IMG/VR virus record: IMGVR_UViG_3300006638_000027
Location: 1-21,970 of that record
Strand: one strand, 5' to 3'
DNA from: a virus
Length of the DNA: 21,970 bases
The position numbers were made by a program, and so were the translations under genes. A model generated the notes under the pieces. That model ran no database searches, had not been told where the DNA came from, and was given only the letters and a program-made list of their open reading frames with translations. How positions within the stretch are numbered: the first letter of the stretch is position 1; the number at the start of each line of letters is the position of its first letter. Of this stretch, positions 6,176-13,289 are shown one piece after another.

Positions 6176-7197
6176 TATATTTTCTCCCCATTTGCGCGTT
6201 TATCACGGATTTCTAACTGACGGGCCGCATATTTCTTGTATGCCTCATCGTCAGATAGTTTGAATGTCGAATTCTTGCCATAAGTCTTGAGCGCCATCTC
6301 TCTCATAGCCCCATCAAGCTTGAATATCCTGCGACCTGTGCGCTGTTCTTCTGCTGCCTGTCCACCGCGCGCACCCGCAGTGGTGGAATCGTGGCTTGCC
6401 GGAGCTGCAGTGGAAGTACCAGATGGCTTTTTCTTCACCACAGGAGCGGCATCATTATCATTATCACCATCATCAAACTTGCCTACAGCTTCATTTATGC
6501 GTCTGAAATACTCATCGCTGTCAACCCCAACACCGTCATCCACGGCATCCTCATGGGCGGCTATAGCTGCGCGGCGATAATGCTTGTCGGTATTGTATTT
6601 CGGATGCTCGCCAATCCATTTTTTTGATTTCTCCGTCAAGCCATCATCCTGAGCCTTGGGAGCAGGCTTATTCTTCTCACGCTCCTTCCAGTTGTCGAAA
6701 TGGGCCTTCGCGCCTTCAGCACCCTTCTGCTGATAAACAGCCTCAGCAAGCCTCTTCTGAAGATTGATCTGCTCCTTCGCAGGCTTACCGGTGTCGATCG
6801 CCTCTTCCAGCGCGCGCTCTGCATTTTCAACAGCAGTCTTGGCGGCCTCTACGCGATTAACGACGGCAGCTTCCTGCGCGACAACCTTCTCACTCTCGGA
6901 TTTTGCAAGATTGGCCCTCGTAGTGTCAATCTGGCCCCTGGTGGACTCTAATTCTCTTTTTGTGGACGCTTCTCGTTCATTTGCCTCCTTAGCGGACTTC
7001 TGCGCGGCCTCCATATCCTTGCGCATCTGCTCAAGCGGGTCGTTCTTTGGCTTTCTGACCGCAGCCTCACCAATTGGAGTGCCTTCCGGCTCACCGGCAT
7101 GTTCAATTACCACATCCTCCGTTTTTACCTGTGGTGTGGACATAATCACACCGGTATTAACCAAGTCTTTCGGCACGTCCTTGGGTACTTCAACCAT
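6175..7197 (-). CDS. Scaffold-like coiled-coil protein
   Basis: 340 aa, ATG at 7197 with AGGGGAT upstream. Residues about 50-185 are rich in Ala, Glu, Lys and Gln with heptad character, predicting a long coiled coil. They are followed by a charged linker with an Asp-rich patch (FDDGDNDNDAA, about 238-248), a low-complexity Ala/Ser/Thr/Gly segment and a basic helical C-terminus. Scaffolding proteins of P22-like phages have this make-up: elongated, acidic and helical with a positively charged C-terminal coat-binding end. Position after portal and before coat matches. There is no protease motif. Assignment is by composition and synteny, not by sequence identity. Confidence 0.6.
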   Translation of the reverse strand: MVEVPKDVPKDLVNTGVIMSTPQVKTEDVVIEHAGEPEGTPIGEAAVRKPKNDPLEQMRKDMEAAQKSAKEANEREASTKRELESTRGQIDTTRANLAKSESEKVVAQEAAVVNRVEAAKTAVENAERALEEAIDTGKPAKEQINLQKRLAEAVYQQKGAEGAKAHFDNWKEREKNKPAPKAQDDGLTEKSKKWIGEHPKYNTDKHYRRAAIAAHEDAVDDGVGVDSDEYFRRINEAVGKFDDGDNDNDAAPVVKKKPSGTSTAAPASHDSTTAGARGGQAAEEQRTGRRIFKLDGAMREMALKTYGKNSTFKLSDDEAYKKYAARQLEIRDKRANGEKI

Positions 7198-7211
7198 TTT
7201 ATCCCCTATAA

Positions 7212-7229
7212 ATTCTTAGCTGTATATCG
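7212..7229. promoter_or_regulatory. Recurring CTTAG / TGTATRT intergenic motif, copy 2
   Basis: The plus strand reads ATTCTTAGCTGTATATCG. It shares CTTAGCT and TGTAT with the copy at 8631-8650. It is just upstream of the scaffold start. Only half of the palindrome seen in the other copies is kept. Confidence 0.25.
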
Positions 7230-7257
7230 AAAAAAAGAAATTCAAATCCAAGTGCCA

Positions 7258-7395
7258 TTAAAAAATCATCTTCTTCATTCTCGCATCGACCTCTAACAGA
7301 AATACTTGGAAGAAAATAAAAATAAAGGGGCGAAAAAATAGCCGCCATGAGAGAAAGTCTCTAATCAGCCATCCGTCTGCCATATATACATTCAT
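7258..7395 (-). CDS. Possible small membrane protein (45 aa)
   Basis: ATG at 7395 lies two bases after the stop of the upstream gene, with a weak TTGGAA ribosome site. A second in-frame ATG is at 7383. The product has a strongly hydrophobic aromatic segment (LFFRPFIFIFFQVFLL, about residues 19-34) and a basic C-terminus. It could be a small membrane or lysis-related peptide. The alternative is that the region is simply an untranslated leader of the scaffold gene. Apart from it, the 7198-7397 gap holds the CTTAG motif and no other gene. Confidence 0.3.
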   Translation of the reverse strand: MNVYMADGWLIRDFLSWRLFFRPFIFIFFQVFLLEVDARMKKMIF

Positions 7396-7397
7396 AT

Positions 7398-7700
7398 TTA
7401 TTTCCAACTTTCTGTCTGTTTTTCTAAAAATATTTTTCCCAATCTAAGTAATTCTTTTTCAAGCCATATCGCACTTATCATACCAGAAATAATATCTTTT
7501 ATAGGTGAGTCATCAAGAGAATCATAAAAATCTCTCGTTATTTTAAATGTCAAAGATCCGCAGGCATCTGGTGCGATATTTGCTGAATATTTAGCACTCA
7601 ATTCAAATCCATCGTTTGGCCAGAAATCTTCTGACATAGTCATTATATCAAAGCCATTCTTTTGATCTTCTAAATATTTAACAGCACCATCTTTACTCAT
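7398..7700 (-). CDS. Hypothetical protein (100 aa)
   Basis: Start chosen at ATG 7700, one base after the GroES-like gene's stop. The longer reading from 7796 would lie wholly inside the co-chaperonin gene. It begins MSKDGAVKYLEDQ and contains MSEDFWPNDGFELSAKYSANI, a central strand region, and a C-terminal helix with IISGMISAIWLEKELLRLGK. No family is recognised. The base composition of its 3' half is AT-rich compared with neighbours, possibly a recently acquired small gene. It is transcribed with the co-chaperonin. Confidence 0.6.
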   Translation of the reverse strand: MSKDGAVKYLEDQKNGFDIMTMSEDFWPNDGFELSAKYSANIAPDACGSLTFKITRDFYDSLDDSPIKDIISGMISAIWLEKELLRLGKIFLEKQTESWK

Positions 7701-7701
7701 A

Positions 7702-8142
7702 TCACCACACCAATGTTGGATCTTTAATTTTAGCGTCAATATGCAAATCCTGCAGGAACCTGCAGTGTAATCCGGCAATCTCACGCGCCGAACCATGAAC
7801 GGGGCGATATGTTATCCAGTCCAGCGGTTCCACCTTAAATCCGGCAAAGCTGGTGGTGGCATCATCCACAAAACACGCAGAGCCGACTTTCAAAACCAAG
7901 CCTGCAGCCCCCTGGTATTTATCTTCCTCCATGGAAGATTCGGTACGATACAAACCGCCCTCTGTTTTTTCAGGCTGGCGATAAGTAGCTATGAGAAGTT
8001 TGTCAGCAGACAATTCTATGGAATCCAGATGAGACGCAATGAAATCCAGAATCGCCTTATGTGGATTGGAGGCGTACTCATCCGTCTTGTGGATATTCTT
8101 ACCGTAAGTATCGCGTTCGCGTCTGCTGGAAAACTCAGGCAT
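7702..8142 (-). CDS. GroES-like co-chaperonin
   Basis: 146 aa, ATG at 8142 overlapping the upstream gene's end. After a 45-residue N-terminal extension comes a GroES-type fold: SADKLLIATYRQPEKTEGGL (about 45-64), where the KTEGGLYRT part matches the position of the GroES mobile loop (hydrophobic residue after two Gly that docks on GroEL). Then come YQGAAGLVLKVG (about 76-87), DDATTSFAGFKVEPLDWITY with the roof/barrel strands, and a C-terminal strand. It would replace host GroES as cap for the host GroEL during folding of capsid or other phage proteins, like T4 gp31. No GroEL gene is seen. The extension and the last 20 residues (HIDAKIKDPTLVW end) are unlike bacterial GroES. Confidence 0.7.
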   Translation of the reverse strand: MPEFSSRRERDTYGKNIHKTDEYASNPHKAILDFIASHLDSIELSADKLLIATYRQPEKTEGGLYRTESSMEEDKYQGAAGLVLKVGSACFVDDATTSFAGFKVEPLDWITYRPVHGSAREIAGLHCRFLQDLHIDAKIKDPTLVW

Positions 8143-8332
8143 TATTCAGCTTCCCATAAAAAAGTTTTTCGGCAGCTTCAAGGGCACCAATATAATAAAC
8201 CCTGTTTTTTATCTCCTCTGAGGTTTTTCCATCTTGCAAATCCTGAAGCATATTAGCAAAGCAACTGTTAATCGCACGCTGCCAAAAACCTTCAGTATTT
8301 TTTGCTTCATCCATAGTAAGAAAATCATTCAT
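8135..8332 (-). CDS. Small hypothetical protein (65 aa)
   Basis: ATG at 8332 lies within the last codons of the upstream gene (AATAATGAATGA). It is helical, with NRVYYIGALEAAEKLFYGKLNNA at the C-terminus. Its ending resembles the preceding 62-aa protein (GYLMALKDVL ... KLNNE), suggesting the two are distant paralogues. It overlaps the co-chaperonin start by eight bases. No known domain is recognised. Confidence 0.65.
   Translation of the reverse strand: MNDFLTMDEAKNTEGFWQRAINSCFANMLQDLQDGKTSEEIKNRVYYIGALEAAEKLFYGKLNNA
8140..8154. repeat. 15-bp direct repeat at a gene junction, copy 1
   Basis: Identical to 8330-8344 (minus strand GGAAGCTGAATAATG). It spans the stop of one small gene and the start of the next at both places. 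Confidence 0.7.
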
Positions 8333-8513
8333 TATTCAGCTTCCTTTCGATTTCGATAGACCATCCGAGTACGTCTTTAAGCGCCATGAGATACCCGCGA
8401 GAGATACCGACCTCATGAACGCTGTCATTCCTGCTTTCGATAAATGCGGCTGCCCTGTCGGAGGATTCTTCTCTGATTCTGGTTTCGAGCAGTTCTCTGA
8501 ACTTTCCACTCAT
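8325..8513 (-). CDS. Small hypothetical protein (62 aa)
   Basis: ATG at 8513, with a GGAG ribosome site held in a hairpin (8517-8530). The protein is charged and helical (MSGKFRELLETRIREESSDR ...) with GISRGYLMALKDVLGWSIEIERKLNNE at its end. It is the first gene after a 139-base gap and leads the small-gene group feeding into the co-chaperonin. No family is recognised. The C-terminal half resembles the next gene's C-terminus. Confidence 0.65.
   Translation of the reverse strand: MSGKFRELLETRIREESSDRAAAFIESRNDSVHEVGISRGYLMALKDVLGWSIEIERKLNNE
8330..8344. repeat. 15-bp direct repeat at a gene junction, copy 2
   Basis: Second copy of the 8140-8154 sequence, 190 bases away. It encodes the KLNN end of the upstream protein and the start codon of the next. 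Confidence 0.7.
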
Positions 8514-8516
8514 TCA

Positions 8517-8530
8517 TCTCCGTTCGGAGA
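8517..8530 (-). promoter_or_regulatory. Hairpin enclosing a ribosome binding site
   Basis: On the minus strand TCTCC-GAAC-GGAGA folds into a five-base-pair stem with a four-base loop. The 3' arm is the GGAG Shine-Dalgarno, with ATG at 8513 three bases after the stem. The structure would limit translation initiation unless opened, so it may tune or gate expression of this small gene. Confidence 0.4.
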
Positions 8531-8630
8531 CGCTAAAATCTGACAGCATTGCACTGACAGAACCGGCTTAACCGGGCGATTATCGCTTTAACATCTCGCT
8601 TATGCTTTTTAGTATGCAGTTTGCGAAAAA

Positions 8631-8650
8631 ATCTTAGCTTGTATGTACAA
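8631..8650. promoter_or_regulatory. Recurring CTTAG / TGTATRT intergenic motif, copy 3
   Basis: The plus strand reads ATCTTAGCTTGTATGTACAA, and TTGTATGTACAA is palindromic except at its centre. It lies immediately after the stop of the Pro/Gly-rich gene. See 3161-3184 and 7212-7229 for the other copies. Confidence 0.3.
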
Positions 8651-8652
8651 TA

Positions 8653-9270
8653 TTACTTCTTTTTCTTCGGACCGTAAAGGGCAATTTTTTCGAGACGGCC
8701 TTTTCCACCGCCACCACCAAATTCCATCTTCGGCACCTTGCCGCCCTTAGCACGCATCGGCATGCCAGCGCCCGGAGGAAGCGGAGCGCCGGGGCCGGGA
8801 GCGCCGGGACCCATCGGCGGTGGACCGCCAGCGCCCGGAGGCGGCATCATGGGGCGTGGAGGCATCGGAGCATTGGGCGGCGGCATCATTGCGGGCGGCG
8901 GACCACCTGCGGGTGCTTGAGGAGCGCCTCCATGGCCGATAATTACATTGACCTGAGTCTTGCCCTTGCCCTTTACTTTTCCACCTTTGGCAAACTTTTC
9001 CTTGCCGGTCGGGAAGGGCATTGAGGTGTTGGCATCACCTTTTGCAGTCTGGCGAGAAATCTTGTCTAAACGCCTCTTCGGCATTCCGCCGTGGACGAAG
9101 CCGCCTTCAGCTTTCTTCTCTACGGACTTTTTTTTTACGATTTTCTCGTCTTCCGGCTCGTCCGACTTCGGAATCGCACCGCCCTTGGCATATTTGCCGA
9201 TTTTAGCCGAATATCCGGCCTGCTTCAGAATGCGCTCTGCGTTTTTGCGCTTGTGATCATCGTGTTTCAT
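8653..9270 (-). CDS. Portal-linked Pro/Gly/Met-rich low-complexity protein
   Basis: 205 aa from ATG at 9270, which overlaps the upstream stop as ATGA and has AAAGG nine bases upstream; GTG at 9276 is two codons further out. A basic N-terminus (KHDDHKRKNAERILKQAGYS) is followed by AKGGAIPKSD, Lys-rich patches, FAKGGKVKGKGKTQVNVIIG (about 92-111), then a roughly 60-residue Pro/Met/Gly tract, a second AKGGKVPKMEFGGGG and a KKKK end. The KGGK-x-KGKGKT-x-NVII core followed by Pro/Gly/Met-rich sequence is a pattern I know from genes next to P22-type portals. The protein is probably disordered and may bind nucleic acid through its strongly basic segments. Role unknown. Confidence 0.7.
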   Translation of the reverse strand: MKHDDHKRKNAERILKQAGYSAKIGKYAKGGAIPKSDEPEDEKIVKKKSVEKKAEGGFVHGGMPKRRLDKISRQTAKGDANTSMPFPTGKEKFAKGGKVKGKGKTQVNVIIGHGGAPQAPAGGPPPAMMPPPNAPMPPRPMMPPPGAGGPPPMGPGAPGPGAPLPPGAGMPMRAKGGKVPKMEFGGGGGKGRLEKIALYGPKKKK

Positions 9271-9698
9271 AAACACAGCCTTTTAATGATGGTTTTCATC
9301 TTATCAGCATAAACTTCGCATTCTTTGACCAACTCTTTGTTGTCAGCCTTAGAGGCGTAATTCGCTACAAGCACAAGAACGGAATTTGCAATCTGCACCT
9401 TATCGCGTATCTGGTGTTCTTTCAGGCCACGCAAGCCGTCTACAGTCTGCAGCGGCGGCAAATCAGCAAGATCGAGAAATGCGATAGAGGAATCAATTGC
9501 CCAACCCAAAAAATCTCCGTCAGATTTCATACCCGAGAGGGTCGTGATAGCCGACGGAGAAGTTACAGCGGGTTGGCTGGTCGAAATTTCAAAGGGAGGA
9601 TCAATTATTTGACCCGAGTCGAGCAACGTAGGGCGATATGGTGCTTGCTGCGCCTGCTCTTCATCTTCATTGGGAATTTCAAGAGATTCTGTTGACAT
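9267..9698 (-). CDS. Portal-adjacent hypothetical protein (143 aa)
   Basis: ATG at 9698, 17 bases after the portal stop. The N-terminal 55 residues are acidic, Pro/Ser/Thr-rich and probably disordered. The C-terminal half is helical (IRDKVQIANSVLVLVANYASKADNKELVKECEVYADKMK) with a conserved-looking amphipathic pattern. It is translationally coupled to the Pro/Gly-rich gene. It may be a head-completion or portal accessory factor given position; sequence offers no further clue. Confidence 0.65.
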   Translation of the reverse strand: MSTESLEIPNEDEEQAQQAPYRPTLLDSGQIIDPPFEISTSQPAVTSPSAITTLSGMKSDGDFLGWAIDSSIAFLDLADLPPLQTVDGLRGLKEHQIRDKVQIANSVLVLVANYASKADNKELVKECEVYADKMKTIIKRLCL

Positions 9699-9715
9699 AT
9701 TTCAGTATAATATCA

Positions 9716-11851
9716 TTAATCCGCTTGTGGCTCAAGTGGCTTTTGCGCTTCCTGTATTCTATCCTGCTCTGCGTTATGCAGATCAGCACCTGTTTTTATC
9801 TTAGCTTCTTCCAATTTCAATTGCTCAATCCTCTCGCGTGATTCGCGCTCTGCCTGCGCGTTCTGGTCTTCCATCTGTTGCTCGCTTTCCCGCGCCTGAG
9901 TCTCCATGAGGGCTGTGGCAGCCTCGCGCTGCTCCTGCTTCTGTTTGACCTGCACCATGGCCATCTTTGACGGGTCAGGAGGTGGCGGAGGAGGCGGTTG
10001 TGGCGGGGGAGGTGGCGGCTGAATTGCGCCCTGTGTCGGATAGCCAAGAGTTGCCAAGATGATTTCCAGTGCCCACTGCCGGTTAAGCTCGGGGAAGATG
10101 TTGATAAGCTGGGAAAGAGCGGTAGCCATCATGACGCGGTGAACATGCGAAGGTACATTCGGGTCCGAGACAGGTACTAAGTCCAGATCGTTGAATTCCT
10201 GAGCCTCCTCCCATTTACGGCGCGGATTCTTGGCGTAACGCGAAAGCGCGGTGGGGTCTTCTGCAAACAATTCCTTTAGCTTCTCAAATTCCTCCTGCTG
10301 GGAAGAGTGGTTCTGCTTGTGCAGGGCCGCCATCGGCTTGGTAGCCTGCTCAATCAGCGCCATCATGGTGCCAACCGGCACATCAGCACGACCCTCGCCA
10401 ACCTGCACCTGAGCAGTCATAGCAAGGCGACGGGCATTATCCGATATATTCTTGGCCAGAGTCATCAAAACCTGACTCGGCTCCTTATAGGGGAGTGCCA
10501 TCACGACATCGGTGATTTTCATGCCACCAGTCTTGATGGTTTTCATCCCGCCGGGGTTTACACGGATCTGCGTACTCTCCTGCCGTCCTCCGATATCAGA
10601 AGATAGCAACCCAGGGAAATTGGCGAATTGACCCGCATCAAGTAATTGACGCCCCAGCGCCGTAAGTGCCCTAGCAGTATTTCCGAGAATGTGAATGAAT
10701 CCATAATGGTAAAATCCAAGCCCCGGTATGAACCCGAAGTGGACAAACCTAATTTTGGGCATGTAATCTGTGTCGTCTTCATCCCAGTTCCTCCTGATTT
10801 CAAGAATCTCACGGCTATCTTTGTCAATCGTCACCCGGTATGGCAGCGGTAATCCCTCTGGCGCACCTTTTTCGTCAAAGCCATATTCAGAAAGATCGGC
10901 CTCAATATAGCTCTCGTATACCGTGTGCCGTTCATCCTCATACCGAGGCTGGGGCATGATACCTTCAATCTTCTTAATTTTGCGTTCTGTTGTCGTCGGC
11001 TGCTCATGCGGGTGTACCAAATCGACATCACGGTAAACCCCGGCAATCATCATGCGTTTCATGACAGAGGGACGCATCGCAACCTTGTGTGTCATGCGTC
11101 CACAATTCGCCAGACTCACGGCATCATTACTTACGATAAAATCCTGCATGGAAACATAGTCAGACACAGGCGCTTTTCGTATGGGGCAGCGATAGATCTT
11201 CTTGAACCCATTACCACAGAACCCCTGTGCAAAAAGCATGCGGCGCGTATCGGGGTAATACTCCTTGCGCACGCTTGTCAGGTAATAATTCATGTCGTTT
11301 TCAAGGTCGTCTGCAAGGCGAAGGCGGTCGGGAGTGATATCCTTGGAGTAATCCTTGACCTTGACAGGTCCGGCAGACGGCAGCATCTCTGCGCTGGTTG
11401 TACACTGATAGTTTATGACCGCTTCAAGGAGTGTTGGGTCGTAAGTCTTGGAAACGGTGCCTTCAGCCGTAGCCTCGCTCGACGCTTCTTCAAGCGTGAG
11501 GCCCAACAGGTCGATACCTCTGTCATACGTCTTTTCAAGCTGAGCGCGGGTTTCAATATCATTGGCCACACCACGCAGCACATCATCGCAAAGTCCTGCA
11601 AGCTGATAATCATCTATTTTCTCGGCAAGATTGGCAGAAAATGTCGTATCTTTCGCAGCCATGGTCTTGCGACCATCAAAATCAATTTCAATATCCCCAT
11701 TGTCGGAGATAGATATCGCTATTCCGGTAAGCGGGTCATACGAAGTTTTTTCAGGAGCAGATGACCCGTCATCCATAACCACGTCAACACCAGATGATGG
11801 CGAAGAAGGAGGTTCCTGATTGTCAGGTAATGTGGCCGGAGCAATCGACAT
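9716..11851 (-). CDS. Portal protein (P22-type)
   Basis: 711 aa from ATG at 11851. The frame is open to 12088, but that extension lies antisense to the plus-strand fibre gene and is not credible. A GTG at 11866 with AAAGG ten bases before it is an alternative start. The portal forms the dodecameric channel at one head vertex. Evidence: size close to P22 portal; an N-terminal region with RAQLEKTYDRGIDLLG and INYQCTTSAEMLPSAGPVK; a middle with RFVHFGFIPGLGFYHYGFIHILG and TARALTALGRQLLDAGQFANFPG; NPGGMKTI; and a helical C-terminus. Near its end two polyproline runs (six and seven Pro separated by Gln) precede a Gln/Glu-rich coiled coil that may form the barrel. The family match is by motif layout; identity was not computed. 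Confidence 0.8.
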   Translation of the reverse strand: MSIAPATLPDNQEPPSSPSSGVDVVMDDGSSAPEKTSYDPLTGIAISISDNGDIEIDFDGRKTMAAKDTTFSANLAEKIDDYQLAGLCDDVLRGVANDIETRAQLEKTYDRGIDLLGLTLEEASSEATAEGTVSKTYDPTLLEAVINYQCTTSAEMLPSAGPVKVKDYSKDITPDRLRLADDLENDMNYYLTSVRKEYYPDTRRMLFAQGFCGNGFKKIYRCPIRKAPVSDYVSMQDFIVSNDAVSLANCGRMTHKVAMRPSVMKRMMIAGVYRDVDLVHPHEQPTTTERKIKKIEGIMPQPRYEDERHTVYESYIEADLSEYGFDEKGAPEGLPLPYRVTIDKDSREILEIRRNWDEDDTDYMPKIRFVHFGFIPGLGFYHYGFIHILGNTARALTALGRQLLDAGQFANFPGLLSSDIGGRQESTQIRVNPGGMKTIKTGGMKITDVVMALPYKEPSQVLMTLAKNISDNARRLAMTAQVQVGEGRADVPVGTMMALIEQATKPMAALHKQNHSSQQEEFEKLKELFAEDPTALSRYAKNPRRKWEEAQEFNDLDLVPVSDPNVPSHVHRVMMATALSQLINIFPELNRQWALEIILATLGYPTQGAIQPPPPPPQPPPPPPPDPSKMAMVQVKQKQEQREAATALMETQARESEQQMEDQNAQAERESRERIEQLKLEEAKIKTGADLHNAEQDRIQEAQKPLEPQAD

Positions 11852-11857
11852 TTTATC

Positions 11858-11863
11858 ATTATA
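11858..11863 (-). promoter_or_regulatory. Candidate -10 element upstream of the portal gene
   Basis: A perfect TATAAT on the minus strand lies seven bases before the portal ATG, inside the 57-base gap between divergent genes. There is no convincing -35 at 16-18 bases and no Shine-Dalgarno for that ATG, so if used it would give a nearly leaderless mRNA. Confidence 0.25.
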
Positions 11864-11890
11864 CACGGTTTTAGTGCCTTTTCCAGCAGA

Positions 11891-11912
11891 AGGAGGTATA
11901 ATGGCCGAATGA
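11891..11912 (+). promoter_or_regulatory. Ribosome site with a three-codon minicistron before the fibre gene
   Basis: AGGAGG (11891-11896) is ideally placed for ATG at 11901, which reads Met-Ala-Glu-stop. The TGA of that minicistron overlaps ATG 11909 of the fibre gene as ATGA. ATG 11909 itself is 12 bases from AGGAGG, rather far. Initiation may be by termination-reinitiation, or simply from 11909. Confidence 0.4.
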
Positions 11913-12748
11913 CGGGCGGATTTTATTTCGACAGGGTTAAGGAAACCAGCACAACGACCGGCCTGACAAGCATTGCCCTTGCCGGTGCTGTCACCGGATT
12001 CCGCGCATTCTCCAGTGTCTATACAAATGCAAACCAACCGTATTATGTGGCCTGCGACCAGAATGGCCCTAACTGGGAAGTTGGGCAAGCAACGTATAAC
12101 GGCTCCTCAAACACCTTAAGCAGATCAAGAGTTACCTCCTCAAGCAATTCAGGAGCCATAGTAAACTTTACGTCTGGTGCCCTTCTTATTTCTAACACCG
12201 TGCCTGCAGAAGATCTGCCAACAGCAGCAGGGCCAACCGGGACGGGAAAACTTGTCCTGGCAAATGCCCCCAGCCTTACTTCAGCGTCAATAGGAGCGGC
12301 AAATGCAAGCAGTCTCTCATTAAGTGGCAATATTCCATCATATAATAATATGGGTACTGCCGGTAGCGGGGTGCCAGCTATTTACGCCAGCGGGTCTGTT
12401 CTGAACACAGGAGCTGCGGTATCGTCAGTTGCTCCATACACGGTAGGGGCAGCAGCCGGTTATTTTTTAATTTGTGCGAACGTAAACACTTTTGCTGGTA
12501 GCACATATTCTTTCAGCGTGACAGTTACGTACACTGATGAAAGAGGCGCTAGCCGCACTCTTACATTGCCCTTTTCAAACGCCGCAGGTACTTTTGGAAC
12601 ACTTATCACCAATGCTGCGGCAGGCGCATTCGAGGGGGTAACGATAACGATTGGTTGCACCGCGTCTACCCCAATTACGATAGCCACAGCCGGTACATTC
12701 ACCAGCGTGGCTTACAACGTGTTTGCTTCAATCATTCAAATAGCATAG
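11909..12748 (+). CDS. Fibre-like protein with conserved anchor-type N-terminus
   Basis: 279 aa, first of three plus-strand genes. The N-terminal ~100 residues (DRVKETSTTTG, LAGAVTGFRAFSSV, WEVGQATYNG, LSRSRVTSSSNSGAIVNF) match a short domain widespread in phage tail-fibre and appendage proteins, where RVKET-TTTGTG and AGAVTGF are hallmarks. It is followed by a Gly/Ala/Ser/Thr-rich linker (about 105-190, with LANAPSLTSASIGAA) and a C-terminal beta-rich domain (YSFSVTVTYTDERGASRTL). The layout suggests attachment to the virion by the N-terminus and a receptor or glycan-binding C-terminus. It is transcribed opposite to the portal from a 57-base divergent gap. Receptor binding is inferred. Confidence 0.7.
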   Translation: MTGGFYFDRVKETSTTTGLTSIALAGAVTGFRAFSSVYTNANQPYYVACDQNGPNWEVGQATYNGSSNTLSRSRVTSSSNSGAIVNFTSGALLISNTVPAEDLPTAAGPTGTGKLVLANAPSLTSASIGAANASSLSLSGNIPSYNNMGTAGSGVPAIYASGSVLNTGAAVSSVAPYTVGAAAGYFLICANVNTFAGSTYSFSVTVTYTDERGASRTLTLPFSNAAGTFGTLITNAAAGAFEGVTITIGCTASTPITIATAGTFTSVAYNVFASIIQIA

Positions 12749-12760
12749 GAGGGGGGGTAT

Positions 12761-13267
12761 ATGAATTACCTGTTATTACTATTGTTTCCCATTGTGGGTG
12801 GCTTGGCATGGCGGATTCGCGGCCAGTCCGAAATCTGGGGAGATACAGTTTCCCGATATTGCATATGGGGTGTCCCCGTCGGAGGGCTGGTACTTCTTCA
12901 AACACACAATATTATGTATGCCATAGTTTCTGTTGCGCTTGCAGGCATAGGAGCAACGCTCGGATATTGGGGGCAGTTTGATTTTTCTGTTCCGGGAAAC
13001 TGGAATGTCAAAAATTATCTCATGCTCACAGCAACGGCAATGTCCCGCTTTTTACCGTTGTTCATTGCCTCCTGCCTTACCAGCCTACAATGGAATATAT
13101 TGCCCGCAGTTCTCGCTGGGATCAGCTTTGTGCCAATTTATATGTTCTGTTTCACATATCTAAAAAGTTGGAACTGGAATAGTTATTTCAATCAGCCCTC
13201 ATGCTGCGCCGAGTTTCTCTTCGGGGCAGTAATTTATACTAGTTTAGGTATTTTTTTACAGACCTAA
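12761..13267 (+). CDS. Polytopic membrane protein, function unknown
   Basis: 168 aa, ATG at 12761 preceded by AGGAGGGGGGG. Five or so hydrophobic segments: about residues 2-17, 35-49, 52-69, 90-108 and 112-135, with a last one near 150-166. Short polar loops include GGLAWRIRGQSEIWGD just after the first helix. WR-x-RG after an initial helix is a feature I have seen in phage-encoded small membrane proteins next to fibre genes, but no function is known to me. Candidates are superinfection exclusion, or a surface-glycan modifier such as an acyltransferase or flippase-like protein. It is 12 bases after the fibre gene, so coexpressed with it. Confidence 0.65.
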   Translation: MNYLLLLLFPIVGGLAWRIRGQSEIWGDTVSRYCIWGVPVGGLVLLQTHNIMYAIVSVALAGIGATLGYWGQFDFSVPGNWNVKNYLMLTATAMSRFLPLFIASCLTSLQWNILPAVLAGISFVPIYMFCFTYLKSWNWNSYFNQPSCCAEFLFGAVIYTSLGIFLQT

Positions 13268-13289
13268 CCGTGAGAAGAATTAATACTTT

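Noticed and set aside
9128-9136. A9 tract in the Pro/Gly-rich gene as a -1 frameshift signal
   Set aside because: The -1 frame ends within about ten codons and gives no recognisable product; Lys codons explain the run. Slippage possible but not supported.
10925-11764. A 279-codon plus-strand open frame
   Set aside because: Antisense to the portal gene; no motif, no ribosome site, no neighbour in phase.
11852-12088. N-terminal extension of the portal frame
   Set aside because: It runs antisense through the fibre gene and the intergenic gap, is Cys-rich and unlike portal N-termini; MSIAPATLPD at 11851 is the sensible start.
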